A stretch of 64,000 bases of DNA from JABDBE01 sp049585795. GTDB taxonomy: Bacteria > Acidobacteriota > Terriglobia > Terriglobales > Acidobacteriaceae. Location of the stretch: positions 1-64,000 of the forward strand of contig JBAVAQ010000045.1 of the NCBI GenBank assembly GCA_049585795.1. The letters run 5' to 3'. The position numbers and the translations under genes were made by a program. Below the pieces are notes generated by a model. It had not been told where the DNA came from, made no database searches, and was given only the letters and a program-made list of their open reading frames with translations. Shown in pieces: positions 49,375 to 57,531 of the stretch. Each line of letters opens with the position of its first letter. Position 1 is the first letter of the stretch.

Positions 49375-50451
49375 TTACGGCGCCCAGTCGGCAATAAAAA
49401 TGTTGGTCTCGTGCGGCGCTTTGGCATTGCGGTTCGAGGCCCACACCAGTTTCTTGCCGTCGCGGCTGAACATAGGAAAGCCGTCGAAGCCCGGGCTATA
49501 GGTGATTTGCTCCATGTTCTCGCCGTTCACGTTGATGGCGTAAAGCTCGAAGTTGCCCATCCCGCCGGTCGAACCCAGATTCGAGGAGAAGATAATTCGC
49601 TTGCCGTTGGGGAAGTACGAGGGAGCGAAGCTGGCCGCGCCTAATTTCGTGATCTGGCGCTTGTGACGCCCGCTGGCGGCCATGACCCAAATCTCAAGCG
49701 AGGTTGGACGGACCAAATTCTGCGCCAGCAAATCTTTGTACTCGGCAATTTCCTTTGCGCCTACCGGGTGGTACGCACGATAGACAATATGCTTTCCATC
49801 GGGGGAAAAGAATGGGCCACCGTCGTATCCCAGTTCGTGAGTGAGTTGCTTCACGTGCCGGCCGTCGGCGTCCATCACGTAGATGTCGAGGTCGCCATTG
49901 CGTATGGAAGTGAAGACGATGTGCTTGCCGTTCCTTGAGATCGTGGCCTCGGCATCGTAGCCCGGCGTGTCGGTAAGCTGCATGAGGCCGGAGCCATCCG
50001 GATTGGCAGCGAAGATATCGAACCCCGGATACACCGGCCACACGTAGCCCTTGGAGTAATCGGGCCGGGGCGGGCATTGCGCGTCGGTCAAATAAGTGGA
50101 CGAATAAAGAATGGTTTGGCCGTCGGGATAGAAGTATCCGCAGGTGGTCTTTCCCTTGCCGTTCGAGACCATGTGAACGTCAGAGCCGTCGACGTTCATG
50201 GTGAACATCTGATCGCACTGCAGGTTGTCCCGCGTGGATTGGAAGATGAGCTTCTTGCCGCCGGCTGAGAAGTAAGCTTCGGCGTTCTGGCCTCCGAAAG
50301 TCAGCTGGCGTACATTGCGCAGATGCTTTTCCTGCGGAGTTGCGAGATTCGGTTCGGGAGCAGGCGCTGGCGTGGCGGCTGGAGTTTGCGCGAATGTAAC
50401 TACCGAGAGAAATCCGGCGCTGAGGGTGAAGACGAGCAGGAGCCTTTTCAT
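49375..50451 (-). CDS. TolB-like beta-propeller protein (PD40 repeats)
   Basis: From the ATG at 50451 the protein has 358 residues with a signal peptide (RLLLVFTLSAGFLSVVTFAQ). The mature part is built from PD40/WD40-like propeller blades: ISRNGKHIVFTSIRNGDLDI, FFSPDGKHIVYRAYHPVGAK, YFPNGKRIIFSSNLGSTGGM and MFSRDGKKLVWASNRNAKAP. Such secreted propellers resemble the TolB C-terminal domain and may bind envelope partners. There is no Tol-Pal gene nearby. An upstream frame to 50496 adds 15 residues without support. Confidence 0.82.
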   Translation of the reverse strand: MKRLLLVFTLSAGFLSVVTFAQTPAATPAPAPEPNLATPQEKHLRNVRQLTFGGQNAEAYFSAGGKKLIFQSTRDNLQCDQMFTMNVDGSDVHMVSNGKGKTTCGYFYPDGQTILYSSTYLTDAQCPPRPDYSKGYVWPVYPGFDIFAANPDGSGLMQLTDTPGYDAEATISRNGKHIVFTSIRNGDLDIYVMDADGRHVKQLTHELGYDGGPFFSPDGKHIVYRAYHPVGAKEIAEYKDLLAQNLVRPTSLEIWVMAASGRHKRQITKLGAASFAPSYFPNGKRIIFSSNLGSTGGMGNFELYAINVNGENMEQITYSPGFDGFPMFSRDGKKLVWASNRNAKAPHETNIFIADWAP

Positions 50452-50521
50452 GGGACGAACCGCTAGTTTAGCAGGATGAGCGTCGGTTCTTGCCATGAGA
50501 GCCGCTCAGGACCAAAATCTT

Positions 50522-50616
50522 AAAACGCAGAGGACCCGAAGAAAACCCGCAGAGAGCGCGGAGGGAAATTGTCGTCTCTGCGCACTCTGCGGATTTTCCG
50601 GCGATCTCTGTGTTTT
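50522..50616. repeat. Long imperfect inverted repeat, CGCAGAG family
   Basis: Left arm 50522-50563 and right arm 50576-50616 pair over about 40 bases with mismatches; the outer part reads AAAACGCAGAG against CTCTGTGTTTT. It lies between the beta-propeller gene and the end of uvrC. It belongs to the same family as the elements at 44711 and 53968. Confidence 0.7.
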
Positions 50617-50625
50617 ACGCGATTC

Positions 50626-52515
50626 TCACTTGCGGAAGTGTTCCAGAATCGCCTCCGCCTGCGCGCGTGTGACTACAGAAGACAGGGCCGCAGCTTCGGC
50701 CTGTTTCACCGCCTGTACGCTTCCAAAATGTTCCAACAATCGGCGAGTCGTGCGCGCACCCACGCCAGGGATTTCCAGCAATTCGGTAGACCGATCGCGC
50801 ATCTGCCGGCGTTTGCGATGGAACGTCACCGCAAAACGGTGAGCCTCATCGCGAATCAGTTGAATCAGGTGCAGCACGGGAGAATGGTGGTCGAGAACGA
50901 CCGGTTCGTTTTCCTGTCCGTAGACATAGATGATTTCTTCGCGCTTGGCAATCGCGGCCAGCGGCTGATTGATGATTTCGAGCGACGCGAGCGCCTCGGC
51001 GGCGGCGTGCAGTTGGCCCAGTCCGCCATCGATCAACACCAGGCTGGGCATCGGCTTCTTTTCTTCCTGCAGACGTTTGTAGCGGCGGGTGACCACTTCA
51101 CGCATAGAGGCGAAGTCGTCCACGCCATCGACACTGCGGATAATGAATTTGCGATAGTCGGACTTTTTCATGTGCCCGTCTTCCCAGACGACCATGGAAG
51201 CGACCGTCTCCGCGCCCTGAATATGCGAGATATCGAAACATTCGATGCGGCGAGGCACTTCGGGGACACCAAGCGCGTCCTGCAGTGCTTCCTGAATCGC
51301 CTTGGTGTTCGGTTTCATCACCCGGAAGCGCTGGTCGTAAGACTGTTTGGCATTGTTGCCGGCGAGATCGAGAAGCGAACGTTTCTCTCCGCGCAAAGGG
51401 ACGACAATGTGAACCCGCGTGGCGCGCCCGCCTTCGGCCGCGATTTGCTCGGATAACACTTCCTCAAGCGTCTCACGATCCTCGAACTCGATCGGGACAT
51501 AGATGTTCCGCGGCACATACGGCTGTCCGATGTAGAGCTGCTTCAGCAGAGCCGAGAAGAATTCGCCGGGATGAAATCCATCCGTAGAAACATTGCTTGC
51601 AATGTTTTCGGGCGAGACGTGGCGAGCTACGTCTCTACCAGAATTTTCAGATTCCGGCAGTTCTTCCCAGAAAAACTCGCGCCGATCCAGCACGCGACCG
51701 CCGCGCATGTGGAACAGGTTCACCGCCAGCATGTCGTTTTCGTAGTGGTAGCCAAAGACGTCCGCATCGTCGCCCTCGACCGCGGCGATCCGCTGTTTCT
51801 CCTGCAGCTGCTCCACCGTCGAAATCAAATCGCGATACTTCGCGGCCCGCTCGTACTCTTCAGCCTCAGCCGCTTTCGCCATGCGCTCGCGCAACGAATG
51901 CGAAAGATCCGTCGGTCGGCCTTCGAGAAAAAGCTTTACGTCGCGCACCGCTTCCTGATAAGCCTCCGGCGTCGTGAGTCCTTGCACGCAAGGTCCCAGG
52001 CAGCGTCCGATGTAATACTGCAGGCATGGCCGAGGATGAAAATGCCCCAGATCGACCTTGCACGACGGGATCAGAAAATGGCGATGAATCAAATCCACAA
52101 TGCGATAAGCAAGACTCGTCGGAAAATACGGCCCATAGTATGAGCTGCCATCTTTTCGTAGACGCCGCGTGACATAAACTCGCGGGAACCGCTCGCCCAG
52201 CGTCAGCTTCACGTAGGGGTAGGTCTTGTCATCGCGCAGCAGGATGTTAAACCTCGGCTGCTTTTGCTTGATGAGGTGGTTCTCGAGGGCCAACGCCTCT
52301 TTGTTATTGGCCACGACGATGTAGTCAACGTCAACCGCTTCGCGCACCAGCGTGTCAGTTTTCGCGTCCTCCAGACGGCCTTCGCGAAAATACGAACTAA
52401 CCCGGCTGCGCAGGTTGTTGGCCTTGCCCACATAAATGACCTCACCCTCGGCGTTCTTGTACAAATACACGCCCGCCGAGGTGGGCAAAGTACGAATTTT
52501 GGCAGCGAGATCCAT
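50626..52515 (-). CDS. uvrC: Excinuclease ABC subunit C
   Basis: The 629-residue protein has the GIY-YIG nuclease domain (AGVYLYKNAEGEVIYVGKAN), the Cys-containing middle (PCLQYYIGRCLGPCVQGLTT), a UVR motif (AEEYERAAKYRDLISTVEQL), the RNase-H-like nuclease domain (CFDISHIQGAETVASMVVWE) and C-terminal helix-hairpin-helix motifs (EIPGVGARTTRRLLEHFGSV). It makes the dual incisions in nucleotide excision repair with UvrA and UvrB. A stretch of about 25 residues between EFFWEELPE and FHPGEFFSALL (near 285-310, including GRDVARHVS) is not a usual part of UvrC; it contains a translated REP-like palindrome at 51614-51635. Confidence 0.96.
   Translation of the reverse strand: MDLAAKIRTLPTSAGVYLYKNAEGEVIYVGKANNLRSRVSSYFREGRLEDAKTDTLVREAVDVDYIVVANNKEALALENHLIKQKQPRFNILLRDDKTYPYVKLTLGERFPRVYVTRRLRKDGSSYYGPYFPTSLAYRIVDLIHRHFLIPSCKVDLGHFHPRPCLQYYIGRCLGPCVQGLTTPEAYQEAVRDVKLFLEGRPTDLSHSLRERMAKAAEAEEYERAAKYRDLISTVEQLQEKQRIAAVEGDDADVFGYHYENDMLAVNLFHMRGGRVLDRREFFWEELPESENSGRDVARHVSPENIASNVSTDGFHPGEFFSALLKQLYIGQPYVPRNIYVPIEFEDRETLEEVLSEQIAAEGGRATRVHIVVPLRGEKRSLLDLAGNNAKQSYDQRFRVMKPNTKAIQEALQDALGVPEVPRRIECFDISHIQGAETVASMVVWEDGHMKKSDYRKFIIRSVDGVDDFASMREVVTRRYKRLQEEKKPMPSLVLIDGGLGQLHAAAEALASLEIINQPLAAIAKREEIIYVYGQENEPVVLDHHSPVLHLIQLIRDEAHRFAVTFHRKRRQMRDRSTELLEIPGVGARTTRRLLEHFGSVQAVKQAEAAALSSVVTRAQAEAILEHFRK
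51614..51635. repeat. REP-like palindrome inside uvrC coding sequence
   Basis: GAGACGTGGC (51614-51623), two bases, then GCTACGTCTC (51626-51635) form a 10-bp stem with one G-T type mismatch. It is nearly identical to the perfect palindrome at 3888-3909. It is read through in frame in uvrC and encodes part of GRDVARHV. Confidence 0.8.
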
Positions 52516-53147
52516 GGGTAGCTGTGTATTTCTATTTTATTAGAGTTTGCGTTTGATTAGATTTGGCCGGTCTTATCTGGTTGCGATCGATTAGACTTAG
52601 AAAATGCGGCGGATGACTTATGCACGCATAACTCGTCTCGTGCAGAAGTTTCTCGCCCGGCTGCAGGCGCACGCACGGAATCATCGTCTACTTTCCCTCG
52701 CGGGCAAGATCAACGGTCCTCCGGATATGTCCTCGCGGAAGGGCTTCTCGCGCTGATGAGAACGGCGAACTGCGTCGCGTACAGGAATCACTGTACACGC
52801 GATTTGGCCTCGCCGAGACCGCGACGACAACCGGGTCGACCATTACCGTATAAATTTTCCTTAGTCCTCACTCTTTGTTTCCGGTTTCTGCCGCCGTCGC
52901 GGTAACGACGAAACGTATAATTGCCACTACATCAACAACTTACACTACGACTACTTCCCGTCCCAGGTTGGCACCGCTCGTGCTCAAGTACAATGCGGAT
53001 GCACGACAGACGATCTCAGGAATCTGACGGTCTTGGCATCTTCGATGAGCAGCAAGTTCGAACCCCGGGATTCAGCAAGGCATCAAATAAGCCCAGAATC
53101 AGATTCTAGAGGCCAGGTGGTATGAGAAAAAAGGAGCGTCTCCCAAT
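52516..53147. other. 632-base region without a supported gene
   Basis: No good gene is visible between uvrC and the OmpA-like gene, which diverge here. A 50-codon plus-strand frame at 52604-52756 (MRRMTYARITRLVQKFLARL..., ending GPPDMSSRKGFSR) and a following out-of-frame piece (DENGELRRVQESLYTRFGLA, ending at a stop near 52852) look protein-like but have no ribosome binding site. They may be decayed gene fragments. The OmpA-like gene has AGGAG at the right edge. Confidence 0.4.
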
Positions 53148-53879
53148 ATGAATCGCACTTCGTTAACTGTTCTGCTGGCAGTGGGTTTGGCGGCCTCGGT
53201 CGGATGCGCCAGCAAGAATTATGTCCGTCAACAGACCACGCCGCTGATCAACAAAACCAATGAACTGGACGACCTGACCGCCAAGAATTCGAAGGACATT
53301 AAGGACGTGGATGCACGCGCCCAGGCCGGAATCCAGCAAGTGCAAACGCAAGCCAGCAACGCCGACCAGAAGGCCCAGGCAGCCGGTCAGCAGGCCGACC
53401 AGGCGCAAACCTCGGCCAACAATGCCGTTCACCGCGTGGATACTCTGCAAGACGCCGTCGCCAACCTCGACAACTACAAGGTCGTGAATGAAACCTCGGT
53501 GCACTTTGGCTTTAATAAGGACAACCTGACCAAGGATGCCAAGGCCTCGCTCGATCAACTCGCCAGCGATGTCTCCAACACCAAAGGATACATCCTCACC
53601 GTGGAAGGCGCGACCGATTCGGTGGGTGATGCGCAATACAATTACGGGCTTAGCCAGCGCCGTGCCGATGCTGTGATTCAGTATCTGGCTTCGGAGCGCA
53701 ACATTCCCGCGTACAAGATCTATGTCATCGGCTTGGGCAAAGACAAGCCAGTCGATTCCAACAAGACCGCAACCGGCCGGGCCAAGAACCGCCGCGTAGA
53801 CGTGCGCTTGATGACCAACACGGGCGCGGGCACAAGCCCAACGTCAGCAACGAACCAGCCGACCGGGCCGTCGCTTTAA
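53148..53879 (+). CDS. OmpA-family peptidoglycan-binding lipoprotein
   Basis: The 243-residue protein starts with a lipoprotein-like signal (LTVLLAVGLAASVGCASK; Cys at the lipobox position). An Ala/Gln-rich coiled-coil segment (about 35-110, IQQVQTQASNADQKAQAAGQ) leads into the OmpA C-terminal domain (about 120-225): SVHFGFNKDNLTKDAKASLD, VEGATDSVGDAQYNYGLSQR with RRADAVIQYL, and TGRAKNRRVDVRLM, which bind diaminopimelate of peptidoglycan. It should tether the outer membrane to the cell wall. AGGAG precedes the ATG and a terminator follows. Confidence 0.93.
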   Translation: MNRTSLTVLLAVGLAASVGCASKNYVRQQTTPLINKTNELDDLTAKNSKDIKDVDARAQAGIQQVQTQASNADQKAQAAGQQADQAQTSANNAVHRVDTLQDAVANLDNYKVVNETSVHFGFNKDNLTKDAKASLDQLASDVSNTKGYILTVEGATDSVGDAQYNYGLSQRRADAVIQYLASERNIPAYKIYVIGLGKDKPVDSNKTATGRAKNRRVDVRLMTNTGAGTSPTSATNQPTGPSL

Positions 53880-53918
53880 ACAAGTTTCACCCTCCTCCCC
53901 GGAGGACTTCGCCAACCC

Positions 53919-53954
53919 AGGCCGTTCCATCCCCCGGAACGGCCTGCTTTTTTT
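53919..53954 (+). terminator. Rho-independent terminator of OmpA-like gene
   Basis: A perfect 10-bp stem, AGGCCGTTCC (53919-53928) and GGAACGGCCT (53936-53945), with a seven-base loop, is followed by GCTTTTTTT. Confidence 0.93.
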
Positions 53955-53967
53955 GAGGTCAAGACCG

Positions 53968-54078
53968 TAACCACAGAGGACACGAAGGTACACAAAGAAA
54001 ACAAGAGCCGCCAGCCCGGCTAGTCGATTCGGTGTTGTGACTTGCTTTCTTCGTGTACCTTCGTGTCCTTTGTGGTTA
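53968..54078. repeat. Inverted repeat with 33-base arms
   Basis: The left arm (53968-54000) and right arm (54046-54078) are complementary at 31 of 33 positions around a 45-base loop. The outer sequence TAACCACAGAGGACACGAAG is the plain intergenic repeat found widely in bacterial genomes of this group. It lies between the OmpA terminator and the TPR gene. Confidence 0.88.
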
Positions 54079-54128
54079 ATGATTCCTGCCCGGAGATTTT
54101 CGCCCTCGTAAAGCGTTAAAATGTATGG

Positions 54129-54713
54129 ATGCGTAGGTTTGTTTTTGTTGCCCTGATTTCGCTTTTCCTGGGAAGCTGGGCGGTCGCGCAACAGCAATCT
54201 GATCAAGCTCAAGAACAGCCCGGGCAGAACCAGGCTCCTCCGCGTTCAGCCCCGCCCGCCGAAGCTGGAGAGAGTTCCAGCCGCGATACCCGAGTCGATA
54301 TAAGTCCACCCAAAGACGACGCCAAGAATCACCCCGACAGCGGCGTAGTCAACACCGACCCCGAGGATGAGCCCGAAGGCGACGTGCAAGAGATGCATCC
54401 CTGGAATCCCTACCGTGCCATGAAGGACGACGAAGTGGGCGACTTTTACTTCAAACAAAAAAACTACAAAGCCGCGCTCGCCCGCTATCAGGATGCGCTG
54501 ATCTGGAAAGAAAAAGACGCGGTCGCCAATTTCCGCATGGCGCAGTGCTACGAGAAGATGGATCAGCCGGACCAAGCCATCCCCCATTATGAGGAGTATC
54601 TCAAGATTCTTCCCGATGGCCCCTACGCGAAGGCGTCGCATAAGGCGCTGCAAAAGTTAAAGCGGTCCGAAGCAAAGAACGAAACCTCGGCAAAGCCTGA
54701 GTCCAAGCCGTAA
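54129..54713 (+). CDS. Secreted TPR-repeat protein
   Basis: The 194-residue protein has a signal peptide (FVFVALISLFLGSWAVAQ), a Gln/Pro/acidic linker (about 20-85) and two tetratricopeptide units in the C-terminal half (DFYFKQKNYKAALARYQDAL, FRMAQCYEKMDQPDQAIPHY). TPRs mediate protein-protein contact; the layout recalls the periplasmic BamD-like lipoproteins but without a lipobox. A charged tail (KNETSAKPESKP) follows. The convergent lipoprotein gene ends six bases away. Confidence 0.8.
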   Translation: MRRFVFVALISLFLGSWAVAQQQSDQAQEQPGQNQAPPRSAPPAEAGESSSRDTRVDISPPKDDAKNHPDSGVVNTDPEDEPEGDVQEMHPWNPYRAMKDDEVGDFYFKQKNYKAALARYQDALIWKEKDAVANFRMAQCYEKMDQPDQAIPHYEEYLKILPDGPYAKASHKALQKLKRSEAKNETSAKPESKP

Positions 54714-54719
54714 GCTCCG

Positions 54720-55346
54720 CTACTTTTCCACCCGGATGAACTCTCCCGTGGTCCCATTCACGTCCACGGTGAGCTTGGCATCGTCACGGCTGGTTCCATA
54801 GATCACATGCCAGACTAGCACGTTGGTGGCGTGATTCCACTCGAGCACGTAAAGGATCGGCGTGTCCGGAGCCTTCTCCAACAACTTGTCGCCACCATGT
54901 TTCTGCGCCAGGTCAAATGCCTGGTCTGAGTCTATTTTCAGAAAGCCGATGTCGAAAATCTGCGTCGACGAATTAGTGGGACTGTAATTGTCCTCGTTAC
55001 CAGGAGAAATTCCACGCGACGGAGCATCCTGGGCGTCCGTGCCCGACCAGGTGTAGGGTTTCACGCCACGTTCCGCCGGCGACGCGAACGACGCTCGCCA
55101 TACCGCCGACTTGCCGTCTTTCCCCTTGGACTCGGCCGTGAGCTGCGATTCCAGCCGGAAGGGCTGCGCGTCGCGCGCCCACCCGCGGGCTGCGATGTAG
55201 AGTTTCTGAAAGGCATACCGACCGGTCTCCAGGTCTGCGGGCTTGGGCTGCGGCTTCTCGGTCGGGGCGGGCGTTGCCGGCTGCGACGAACATCCTGCCA
55301 CGGTCAGCAATGCCAGCGCCAGCATCACCATCAGCAACTTGTTCAT
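54720..55346 (-). CDS. Lipoprotein of unknown function
   Basis: From the ATG at 55346 the protein has 208 residues and a good lipoprotein signal (LLMVMLALALLTVAGCSS; lipobox TVAGC). After a Pro-rich linker, the mature domain has YAFQKLYIAARGWARDAQPF, ASFASPAERGVKPYTWSG and LTVDVNGTTGEFIRVEK, the last resembling a PepSY-like terminal strand. A longer frame to 55424 would place the signal in the middle, so the shorter start is used. It is probably anchored in the outer or inner membrane. I cannot name the family. Confidence 0.8.
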   Translation of the reverse strand: MNKLLMVMLALALLTVAGCSSQPATPAPTEKPQPKPADLETGRYAFQKLYIAARGWARDAQPFRLESQLTAESKGKDGKSAVWRASFASPAERGVKPYTWSGTDAQDAPSRGISPGNEDNYSPTNSSTQIFDIGFLKIDSDQAFDLAQKHGGDKLLEKAPDTPILYVLEWNHATNVLVWHVIYGTSRDDAKLTVDVNGTTGEFIRVEK

Positions 55347-55426
55347 AGCACCATCCGTAGGGACACGAAATTTTGCAACCGTCAATGCCGCCATTGATTC
55401 TACTAGAAGAAGAAAGAGGTTCATCG

Positions 55427-55930
55427 ATGGATGCGTATCTCCGAAGGTTACAGGACGCGATCCAGTCGGCTACGCGGGGTATGACTGTCGAAGACTTGCG
55501 CCGTCATCCCGAAGGAAAGTGGTGCGCCGCCGAAGTCCTCGAACACCTTTATCTCAGCTATACCGGGACTACGAAAGCATTCGAGCGCTGCTTGCAGGCA
55601 GGAAAACCGCTGGTGCGGACGCGGACACTGAGGGATCGCGTGAGCACCATGGCGGTCATTGAATTGGGACACATGCCCAACGGTCGACAGGCGCCGAAAC
55701 ATACCCAGCCTCGCGGTATGCCGGCAGAAGCAGTGGCAGGCGAAATCGGATCGCGGATCTCCGCCATGGAGGCGGTCATTGCGCAATGCGAAGCCCGCTT
55801 TGGCAAGCACACTCGCGTGCTCGATCACCCCATCTTCGGACCCTTGACCGCTCGCCAGTGGCGAAAATTTCATTGGGTCCACGGCCGGCACCACCTCAAA
55901 CAAATTCAGAACCTGCGGCGGGGAAGCTAA
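55427..55930 (+). CDS. DinB/DUF1569-type protein
   Basis: The 167-residue protein is a four-helix bundle of the DinB superfamily, closest to DUF1569. Metal-binding histidine candidates are in KWCAAEVLEHLYLSYTG and QWRKFHWVHGRHHLKQIQNL. AGAGG lies at suitable spacing upstream of the ATG; an in-frame ATG at 55373 is less likely. Its role is unknown; relatives are metal-dependent transferases or hydrolases. The gene is divergent from the lipoprotein and followed by a repeat-rich region. Confidence 0.78.
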   Translation: MDAYLRRLQDAIQSATRGMTVEDLRRHPEGKWCAAEVLEHLYLSYTGTTKAFERCLQAGKPLVRTRTLRDRVSTMAVIELGHMPNGRQAPKHTQPRGMPAEAVAGEIGSRISAMEAVIAQCEARFGKHTRVLDHPIFGPLTARQWRKFHWVHGRHHLKQIQNLRRGS

Positions 55931-56696
55931 CGAACGTGATTCTGGACCTGGACTCACTTGCACATATTCTGGTGCAGGAAATACCTCAAAAAAACTTCGA
56001 TTCCGCACAAAGTCTAGAAAATAAGGGATCGGAGATTTTTCTTGCCTCCTAGATCTATGGTTCTAAAGGTAGTTAGAGGCTAAATATTGGAAACATTGGA
56101 GTTATGGTGCCCGCCAGCTGCCTGCGGTTCCATTTTGGAGCTCCTGGGCGGAGGCGGTTCGCTTGGATTGTCAAAGATCATGAATTATCTTACAGATAAC
56201 ATCTGCGTTCCTATGTTATCGGAAGTGATGGAGTGAGTTCAACAAGTAAGAGAACAGGCTGCGGAGCCCGTTCCGAATTGGGAAACACGGGATTGCGAAG
56301 GTGGTATTCAGGTAGAATTGCAAGCCTTGAGTTCGGCTGGCTGCATTCTCGCCTCCCACCCTTTCCGCAAACAACGCGGAAAGAATGGGGCACCCCTCAC
56401 TTACGCGGGATATAGAGTTTCGCTTGGAACAGGCGGGCCACCCCGCCCACGGCTTTTCTTTGGGAGCAGTGGCCGTCGAGCAGCTATTGGAGTTATGCTT
56501 TCGGGGAAGCGGGCGCGGTGGGAATCAATCAGTAGGGCGAGGCGAAGATCAAATTCCCGGCGTCGGCAGCATGAGTCCCCACCTTTACAAAAAACGTAAA
56601 GGTGGGCCAGCCCCCGGGTATCAGCAAGCGAAGAACCAACTAGCAACAGACCTTGCGGCCTGTCAACAGATTCCGTGACGAAGCATGGGAGGTGTT
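55931..56696. repeat. Repeat-rich region, copy A of a two-block element
   Basis: This gap has no gene. From about 56341 to 56612 it holds copy A of a dispersed element: block one is a CCCACCCTTTCCGC / GCGGAAAG hairpin; block two begins near TTATGCTTTCGGGGAAGCGG and ends in the hairpin CCCACCTTTAC (56578-56588) / GTAAAGGTGGG (56596-56606) followed by CCAGCC. Copy B lies at about 57260-57486. The region before 56300 shows nothing recognisable. Confidence 0.8.
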
Positions 56697-56969
56697 ATGC
56701 ATTGGGACTTAGATCATCTTAGCCTTAAGTGCTCCAACTATTGGCAATCGGTATTGCGCTTCGGTCTTCCGTTTATCATTTTATATCGAGGCATTGACTA
56801 CGCGATTTTTCGCACGATTACCCAGAGGCTAGGAGCGTATCCTTGGAGGACCACCATCGCTATGGATGTTCTTCTCATGTTCTTTGTGTCTGCTGTCTGG
56901 TGGGGCCTTATGCGCCAGCTCGTTGCTTGGAGGCGGAAGAGCCAAGATGAAAGATCGACACTGCGCTAG
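56697..56969 (+). CDS. Small membrane protein between repeat copies
   Basis: The 90-residue protein starts at an ATG with GGGAGGT directly upstream. It has two hydrophobic segments (SVLRFGLPFIILYRGIDYAI and TIAMDVLLMFFVSAVWWGLM) and a basic, polar C-terminus (WRRKSQDERSTLR). No family is recognised. It lies between repeat copies A and C, so it may be cargo or a native gene that was surrounded by element copies. Confidence 0.6.
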   Translation: MHWDLDHLSLKCSNYWQSVLRFGLPFIILYRGIDYAIFRTITQRLGAYPWRTTIAMDVLLMFFVSAVWWGLMRQLVAWRRKSQDERSTLR

Positions 56970-57012
56970 TGTTTTCCAGAGTGAACGTGGCGAATCAGAT
57001 AAGGGCTTCGGG

Positions 57013-57047
57013 GGCTGGCCCACCTTTACGCTTTTTGTAAAGGTGGG
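57013..57047. repeat. REP-like hairpin copy C (inverted), upstream of RAYT remnant
   Basis: CCCACCTTTAC (57019-57029), a seven-base loop and GTAAAGGTGGG (57037-57047) form an 11-bp stem. It is preceded by GGCTGG, so it is inverted relative to copies A and B, which are followed by CCAGCC. Fifty-six bases further on lies the start of the RAYT remnant. Confidence 0.85.
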
Positions 57048-57102
57048 AACGACGAGGTCGGATGTCACAGCTTCTCTTTGCGCCTGCGACTAAGCTTGCT
57101 TC

Positions 57103-57327
57103 ATGTCCAACCATCCCCGGCGCTATTACGGGACGAACGAGCTGCATTTTATCACCTGCAGTCGTTACCAGCGGCAAACGTGGCTGGCTGGCCCGCAGCG
57201 GCGCCGCCGTGGGAGGAAGAAGGCGGTAGTTCACTCGTATGCAAGTATTCGCGGCTCTGGCATCCCTGCCTCCCACCCTTTCCGCAAAGAGCGCGGAAAG
57301 AGTGGGGCCCCCTCATTTTATAAGTGA
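57103..57327 (+). pseudogene. Truncated REP-associated tyrosine transposase (RAYT)
   Basis: The frame begins MSNHPRRYYGTNELHFITCS then RYQRQTW, the N-terminus of the Y1/RAYT transposase family (HFITCSRY, first histidine-containing strand). After about residue 30 the family sequence stops, and the frame continues into repeat copy B (ASHPFRKERGKSGAPSFYK). The HUH pair, catalytic Tyr and all later parts are missing, so it is inactive. RAYTs mobilise REP palindromes; four hairpin copies of one type lie within 4 kb. A second remnant start is at about 60530-60583. Confidence 0.8.
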
Positions 57328-57486
57328 TTTAGAGTTGGACTTTGATCGGTGAGCCAGCCGGCGGAGCTATGCTTTCGGGGAAGCGGGCGCGGTGCGAATC
57401 AATCAGTGGGGCGAGGCGAAGATCAAATTCCCGGCGTCGACAGCATGAGTCCCCACCTTTACAAAAAACGTAAAGGTGGGCCAGCC
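57260..57486. repeat. Copy B of the two-block repeat element
   Basis: Block one (GCCTCCCACCCTTTCCGC ... GCGGAAAG) and block two (CTATGCTTTCGGGGAAGCGG to the hairpin 57452-57480 and CCAGCC) repeat copy A closely; in block two only scattered bases differ. The spacer between the blocks differs from that of copy A, so the blocks move or persist separately. Copy B lies immediately before the convergent hypothetical gene at 57532. Confidence 0.85.
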
Positions 57487-57531
57487 ACGAGAATGCCGGA
57501 GTTACGAGCGTTTAAACGCGCCCAAACCGGG

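Noticed and set aside
49236..49427. N-terminal extension of the mechanosensitive channel
   Set aside because: It reads through an interspersed CCCGAGCAGCACGAGGG repeat and lacks channel-like residues.
53040..53075. tRNA T-arm-like sequence GTTCGAACCCCGGG
   Set aside because: No acceptor, D or anticodon arm can be drawn around it, and no paired 5' half is present.
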